Position numbers and translations under genes: made by a program
Part shown: positions 60,519 to 64,000 of the stretch, one piece after another
Layout of the letters: the number at the start of each line of letters is the position of its first letter
How positions within the stretch are numbered: position 1 is the stretch's first letter
NCBI RefSeq assembly: GCF_008923205.2
Contig: NZ_WBMS02000003.1
Coordinates: forward strand, 1 to 64,000
Length of the DNA: 64,000 nt
Reading direction: 5' to 3'
Source: Actinomadura physcomitrii
GTDB taxonomy: Bacteria; Actinomycetota; Actinomycetes; Streptosporangiales; Streptosporangiaceae
The notes under the pieces: model-generated
What the model saw: the letters and a program-made list of their open reading frames with translations, nothing else
Database searches by the model: none
What the model was told of the DNA's origin: nothing

Positions 60519-61162
60519 GCGATGAGGGCGGGCTGACCCGCGCCGAGATCGAGCGGTTCTGGGACTCCTGGCTGGCGGTCAACCGCGAGGCCGAGCGGAC
60601 CGGCGACTGGCGGGTGATGGCCGAGTGGTACGCCGAGGACGCGACGTACGGCTGGATGTACGCCCCGGACGAGCACTTCATGGCGGTCGGCCGCGACCAG
60701 ATCCGGGACTGGGCGATCGGCATCGAGATGGACGGCCTCGACGGCTGGCACTACGACTACCAGGCCACCGTCATCGACGAGAAGAAGTCGATGATCGTCG
60801 GGTTCTGGAAGCAGAAGTCCGGGATCACGAACGACGCGACCGGCGGGGAGTACGAGATCCTCGGCATCGGCGGCTCGTGGTTCGGCGTGGAGCGGCAGGC
60901 CGCCGGGGCGGACGCCGGCCAGATCAAGATCGCCTGGCAGCGGGACTGGTTCGACATGCCGTCGACCGTCCACACGTTCATGCAGATCATCGAATCCGGC
61001 AAGGCGCCCGAGACGCTGCTTGCGCGGATGAAGGTCGCGGGCCACGGCGTCCCCGGCCACTACCACTACGACGAGATGCCCTCGACGCTGTGGCCGCCGC
61101 CCGTCGAGCGCGGCGACCACATCACCCAGGCGCCGAAGGACGCGCCGGAGGCGGCGCGATGA
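60515..61162 (+). CDS. SnoaL/NTF2-like protein in the P450 operon
   Basis: A 215-residue protein with a SnoaL-like core (LTRAEIERFWDSWLAVNREA, MAEWYAEDATYGWMYAPDEH, AVGRDQIRDWAIGIEMDGLD, WHYDYQATVIDEKKSMIVGF) and an extended C-terminus (YEILGIGGSWFGVERQ, WQRDWFDMPSTVHTFMQIIE). Such proteins bind or isomerise small hydrophobic ligands; here the ligand may be a sterol-like intermediate, by context only. GTG start overlaps the ferredoxin stop; GAGGAGG upstream. Confidence 0.85.
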   Translation: MSDEGGLTRAEIERFWDSWLAVNREAERTGDWRVMAEWYAEDATYGWMYAPDEHFMAVGRDQIRDWAIGIEMDGLDGWHYDYQATVIDEKKSMIVGFWKQKSGITNDATGGEYEILGIGGSWFGVERQAAGADAGQIKIAWQRDWFDMPSTVHTFMQIIESGKAPETLLARMKVAGHGVPGHYHYDEMPSTLWPPPVERGDHITQAPKDAPEAAR

Positions 61163-62643
61163 CCGAGCGCGTTCCGACGAGTCCGCCGGCGCGGCAGTAC
61201 GTCGACGGCGAGCTCGGCGCGGCGAGTGGCGGCGCGTCGTACCCGATCCTCAACCCGGCGACCGGGCAGGAGATCGGCCGCGCGCCGGGCAGCACCGCCG
61301 CCGACGTCGACGCCGCGATCGGCGCCGCCCGCCGCGCGTTCGACGAGTCCGCCTGGGCGACCGACCGCGCGCTGCGGATCCGGGTGCTGCGCCAGTTCCA
61401 CCAGGCGCTGCTCGACAACGCCGACGCGTTGCGCGCGCTCACCACCGCCGAGGCCGGCGCGCCGGCGTTCTTCGTCAGCGGCCCCCAGTTCGACACGCCG
61501 GTCGAGAGCCTGAAGTGGACGATCGACCTCGCCGAGGGCTACGCGTGGGAGACCGACCTCGGCGTCGGCACCACGATGGGCATCCGGTCGCGCCGCACCG
61601 TGCACCGCGAGCCGGCCGGCGTGGTCGCCGCGATCACGCCGTGGAACTTCCCCAACCAGATCAACCTCGCCAAGATCGGGCCCGCGCTCGCCGCCGGGAA
61701 CACGGTCGTGCTCAAGCCGGCGCCCGACACCCCGTGGCTGGCGGCCGAACTGGGCCGGCTGTTCGCCGAGTGCACCGACGTCCCGGCCGGCGTGTTCAAC
61801 GTCGTGACGCCGCGCGACAACGGCGCGGCGGCGCTGCTGACCACCGATCCGCGCGTCGACCTGGTGTCCTTCACCGGTTCGACCGCCACCGGACGGGCGA
61901 TCGCGGCGGCCGCGGCGCCGACCCTCAAGCGGCTGTTCCTCGAACTCGGCGGCAAGTCCGCGGCGATCGTGCTGGACGACGCGGACCTCAAGGCCGTCGT
62001 CGGCACCACCGCGTTCGCGGCGTGCGTGCACGCCGGGCAGGGCTGCGCGATCACCACCCGCCTGGTGGTGCCCCGCGAGCGCTACGACGAGGCGGTGGAG
62101 ATCGCCGCCGCCACGATGGGCTCGCTCGGCGCGAAGGACCCCGCCGACCCCGGCACCATCTGCGGCCCCGTCATCTCCGCCGTTCAGCGCGACCGCGTGA
62201 AGTCCTACCTCGACCTGGCCGCCGAGGAGGGCGGGCGGTTCGCGACCGGCGGCGGCGTCGCCGAGCAGGACGGCGACCTCGCCGGCGGGTTCTGGATCCA
62301 GCCGACCGTCATCGCCGGCCTGGACAACACCGCGCGGGTCGCCCAGGAGGAGATCTTCGGGCCGGTGCTGACCGTCATCGCGCACGACGGCGACGACGAC
62401 GCCGTCCGGATCGCCAACGAGTCGCCGTACGGGCTGTCCGGCTCGGTCGACTCCGGCGACCTGGACCGGGCCAAGGCGGTCGCGGCCCGGATCCGCACCG
62501 GCACCATCGGCGTCAACGGCGGGCTGTGGTTCGGCGCGGACGCGCCGTTCGGCGGCTACAAGCAGTCCGGCATCGGCCGCGAGATGGGCGTGGCCGGGTT
62601 CGAGGAGTACCTCGAGACCAAGACCACGGCCGAACCGGCCTAG
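61159..62643 (+). CDS. Aldehyde dehydrogenase (NAD(P)+)
   Basis: A 494-residue ALDH: ITPWNFPNQINLAKIGPALA and KPAPDTPWLAAELG (cofactor), FTGSTATGRAIAAAAAPTLK, general base Glu in LFLELGGKSAAIVLDDADLK, nucleophile Cys in CVHAGQGCAITTRLVVP and EEIFGPVLTVIAHDGDDDAV. It turns an aldehyde into an acid, possibly the product of P450/SDR steps. Same relative content as AldA (Rv0768) in the mycobacterial locus, though there it is divergent. ATGA overlap with the preceding gene. Confidence 0.94.
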   Translation: MTERVPTSPPARQYVDGELGAASGGASYPILNPATGQEIGRAPGSTAADVDAAIGAARRAFDESAWATDRALRIRVLRQFHQALLDNADALRALTTAEAGAPAFFVSGPQFDTPVESLKWTIDLAEGYAWETDLGVGTTMGIRSRRTVHREPAGVVAAITPWNFPNQINLAKIGPALAAGNTVVLKPAPDTPWLAAELGRLFAECTDVPAGVFNVVTPRDNGAAALLTTDPRVDLVSFTGSTATGRAIAAAAAPTLKRLFLELGGKSAAIVLDDADLKAVVGTTAFAACVHAGQGCAITTRLVVPRERYDEAVEIAAATMGSLGAKDPADPGTICGPVISAVQRDRVKSYLDLAAEEGGRFATGGGVAEQDGDLAGGFWIQPTVIAGLDNTARVAQEEIFGPVLTVIAHDGDDDAVRIANESPYGLSGSVDSGDLDRAKAVAARIRTGTIGVNGGLWFGADAPFGGYKQSGIGREMGVAGFEEYLETKTTAEPA

Positions 62644-62678
62644 CACTCCATGGCTAGGCGGGGACGAGGAGGAAACCG

Positions 62679-63545
62679 ATGAGCGACATCGTCCGCGTCG
62701 GATGGGTCGGGCTCGGCGACATCGGCAAGCCGATGGCGACCCGGCTGGCCGCGCAGCAGAGCGAGGCCGGGCTCGCCCTCGGCGTGTTCGACCTGGCCGC
62801 CGCGCCGGTCGAGGAGCTGGTCGCGGCGGGAGCGAAGGCGGCCGGCGGCGCCGGCGCGCTCGCCGCCGGCAGCGACGTGCTGTGCGTCATGGTCAACAAC
62901 GACGAGCAGGTCCGCTCGGTGCTGGACGAGGTGCTCGCCGCCGCCCCCGCCGGCCTCACCGTCGCGGTCCACTCGACCGTCGCCCCCGGGACGCCCGCCG
63001 AGCTGGCGGAGCTCGCCGCGCGGAAGGGCGTCCGGCTGGTCGACGCGCCCGTGTCGGGCGGCGTGATGGGCGCGGGCACCGGCGAGCTGGCCATCATGGT
63101 CGGCGGGACGGAGGAGGCCTTCGCCGCGGTCCGCCCCGTGCTGGACGTCCTGGCGAAGAAGGTCGTGCACGCCGGGCCGATCGGCGCGGGCACGAGGTTC
63201 AAGCTCGCCCGCAACCTGATGCACTACGCCGCCTTCACCGCGGCCACCGAGGCGCAGCGGCTGGCCGAGGCGGCCGGGCTCGACATCGTCGCGCTCGGCG
63301 AGGTCGTCCGGCACACCGACGCGCTCACCGGCGGCCCCGGAGCGATCATGTACCGCGACACGACCGCCGAGATGGCGCCGGGGTCGTTCTGGTTCACCAC
63401 CTTCGGCCACCTCAGGCAGCTCGCGGAGAAGGACCTCGACTTCGCGATCGCGCTGGCCGACGAGCTCGGCGTCGAGGTACCGATGGCCAGGATCGCGCGC
63501 GAGCGGCTCGCGCCCGGCCTGGGCTTTCCCGAGGAGCAGCGATGA
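62679..63545 (+). CDS. 3-hydroxyisobutyrate-dehydrogenase-like NAD(P) oxidoreductase
   Basis: A 288-residue beta-hydroxyacid dehydrogenase: VGWVGLGDIGKPMATRLAAQ (GxGxxG nucleotide site), VHSTVAPGTPAELAELAARK, LVDAPVSGGVMGAGTGELAI (substrate motif), and KLARNLMHYAAFTAATEAQR with the catalytic Lys/Asn. It oxidises a beta-hydroxy acid; specific substrate unknown. Matches Rv0770 by position in the mycobacterial comparison. GAGGAGG precedes the ATG; stop overlaps next gene. Confidence 0.93.
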   Translation: MSDIVRVGWVGLGDIGKPMATRLAAQQSEAGLALGVFDLAAAPVEELVAAGAKAAGGAGALAAGSDVLCVMVNNDEQVRSVLDEVLAAAPAGLTVAVHSTVAPGTPAELAELAARKGVRLVDAPVSGGVMGAGTGELAIMVGGTEEAFAAVRPVLDVLAKKVVHAGPIGAGTRFKLARNLMHYAAFTAATEAQRLAEAAGLDIVALGEVVRHTDALTGGPGAIMYRDTTAEMAPGSFWFTTFGHLRQLAEKDLDFAIALADELGVEVPMARIARERLAPGLGFPEEQR

Positions 63546-63970
63546 GCGACGACAAGACCGGGAAGTTCGACGACCTCCCGGAGCCGCGGGCCCGCGGCCT
63601 GCGCAAGATGGAGCAGGTCTACGGGTTCGACATGGCCGACGGGACCGGCGACTTCTTCCGCTACACCGCCGACCACCTGTTCGGCGACGTCTGGCAGCGG
63701 CCCGGCCTGTCCGACCGGGACCGGCGCCTGCTGCTGTTCGGGCTGCTGGCCGGGCAGGGCGCCGCCGACGTCCTCGGCATCCAGGTGCCCGCCGCGTACG
63801 CCGCCGGCGAGTTCGACGACGAGGCGCTGCGCGAGATCGTCGTGTTCCTCAGCCACTACGCGGGCTGGCCGAACGGCGCGCGGCTCAACTCGATCGTCGA
63901 GGAGACGATCGCCAAGGCGGCCCGCAAGGCCGCGCGGGAGGCCGCGCGGGCCGCCGGGAAGCAGGGCTGA
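63542..63970 (+). CDS. Carboxymuconolactone decarboxylase family protein
   Basis: A 142-residue AhpD/CMD-like protein: RKMEQVYGFDMADGTGDFFR, YTADHLFGDVWQRPGLSDRD, LLAGQGAADVLGIQVPAAYA and FLSHYAGWPNGARLNSIVEE with the conserved H-x3-W-P of gamma-carboxymuconolactone decarboxylases. No CxxC redox pair, so a decarboxylase-like rather than peroxidase role. Corresponds to Rv0771 in the comparison. ATGA overlap with the dehydrogenase gene. Confidence 0.9.
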   Translation: MSDDKTGKFDDLPEPRARGLRKMEQVYGFDMADGTGDFFRYTADHLFGDVWQRPGLSDRDRRLLLFGLLAGQGAADVLGIQVPAAYAAGEFDDEALREIVVFLSHYAGWPNGARLNSIVEETIAKAARKAAREAARAAGKQG

Positions 63971-63978
63971 GGAGCACC

Positions 63979-64000
63979 ATGGCCATCCGCGTCCTGCACG
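63979..64000 (+). CDS. Start of next gene in the operon (partial)
   Basis: ATG 63979 follows GAGGAGCACC and reads MAIRVLH before the window ends. It is 8 nt after the previous stop, so it most likely belongs to the same operon. Seven residues are too few to assign; the beginning would suit a Rossmann-fold enzyme. Confidence 0.6.

Overview
The window is chromosomal DNA from a high-GC, sporulating-type actinomycete, most like Actinomadura or another Streptosporangiales member. Signs of this are near-universal G/C third positions, frequent GTG starts, two DUF574 SAM-methyltransferases, several XRE/DUF5753 regulators with DUF397 partners and RsbW-like ATPases, F420-type LLM oxidoreductases, DUF5999, and a mycobacteria-like CYP51 locus. 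No rRNA, tRNA, CRISPR array or intact transposase is recognisable. The genus is inference from gene content.

Left part (1-18.3 kb): tail of an acyl-CoA dehydrogenase; DUF574 methyltransferases; XRE/DUF5753 regulator with a repeat-type partner; a PRPP synthetase paralogue; two small membrane proteins that share an otherwise unfamiliar HPES...DEYL...EH module, one carrying a RING/PHD-like cysteine finger; three decayed genes (molybdopterin oxidoreductase with a tiny internal inversion, histidine kinase stump, frameshifted response regulator); YbaK-like deacylase, FAD oxidoreductase, MarR; a release-factor paralogue that has lost the GGQ loop; trehalose-phosphate synthase; RsbW-like ATPase and DUF397 flanking a phased TGCA array; acyl-CoA synthetase; DHA2 drug exporter.

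Accessory part (18.7-28 kb): an operon of a class III nucleotide-cyclase-like protein and a NACHT-LRR NTPase, divergent from an XRE/DUF5753 regulator. This is the best candidate for an undescribed conflict or anti-phage system. It is followed by a SAM-I-type riboswitch in front of twin GNAT acetyltransferases, a second RsbW-like ATPase/XRE/DUF397 set in which DUF397 carries a triplicated 20-residue repeat, and an extreme G/C homopolymer hairpin.

Metabolic part (28-48.5 kb): bluB under a cobalamin riboswitch; small enzymes and MarR; a leucine/branched-chain catabolic operon (acyl-CoA dehydrogenase, HMG-CoA lyase, both methylcrotonyl-CoA carboxylase subunits) with a divergent TetR and two operator boxes; an acyl-CoA synthetase; a coiled-coil zinc protein; and a cobalamin uptake/salvage operon btuF-btuC-btuD-cbiZ under a second cobalamin riboswitch. 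DMB synthesis (BluB), corrinoid import and cobinamide remodelling (CbiZ) together make a B12-supply network. A TetR/VOC pair and an LLM oxidoreductase follow.

Right part (49-64 kb): hydrolase, a TetR/MFS efflux pair sharing three operators spaced exactly 20 bp, a ferredoxin-type reductase, and a long operon TetR-CYP123-like P450-SDR-CYP51-3Fe4S ferredoxin-SnoaL-like protein-aldehyde dehydrogenase-3-HIBADH-like dehydrogenase-carboxymuconolactone decarboxylase-like protein, mostly coupled by 4-nt start/stop overlaps. Its gene content parallels the Mycobacterium tuberculosis Rv0763c-Rv0771 region. A perfect match to the KstR box sits in its divergent promoter, suggesting sterol or lipid catabolism.
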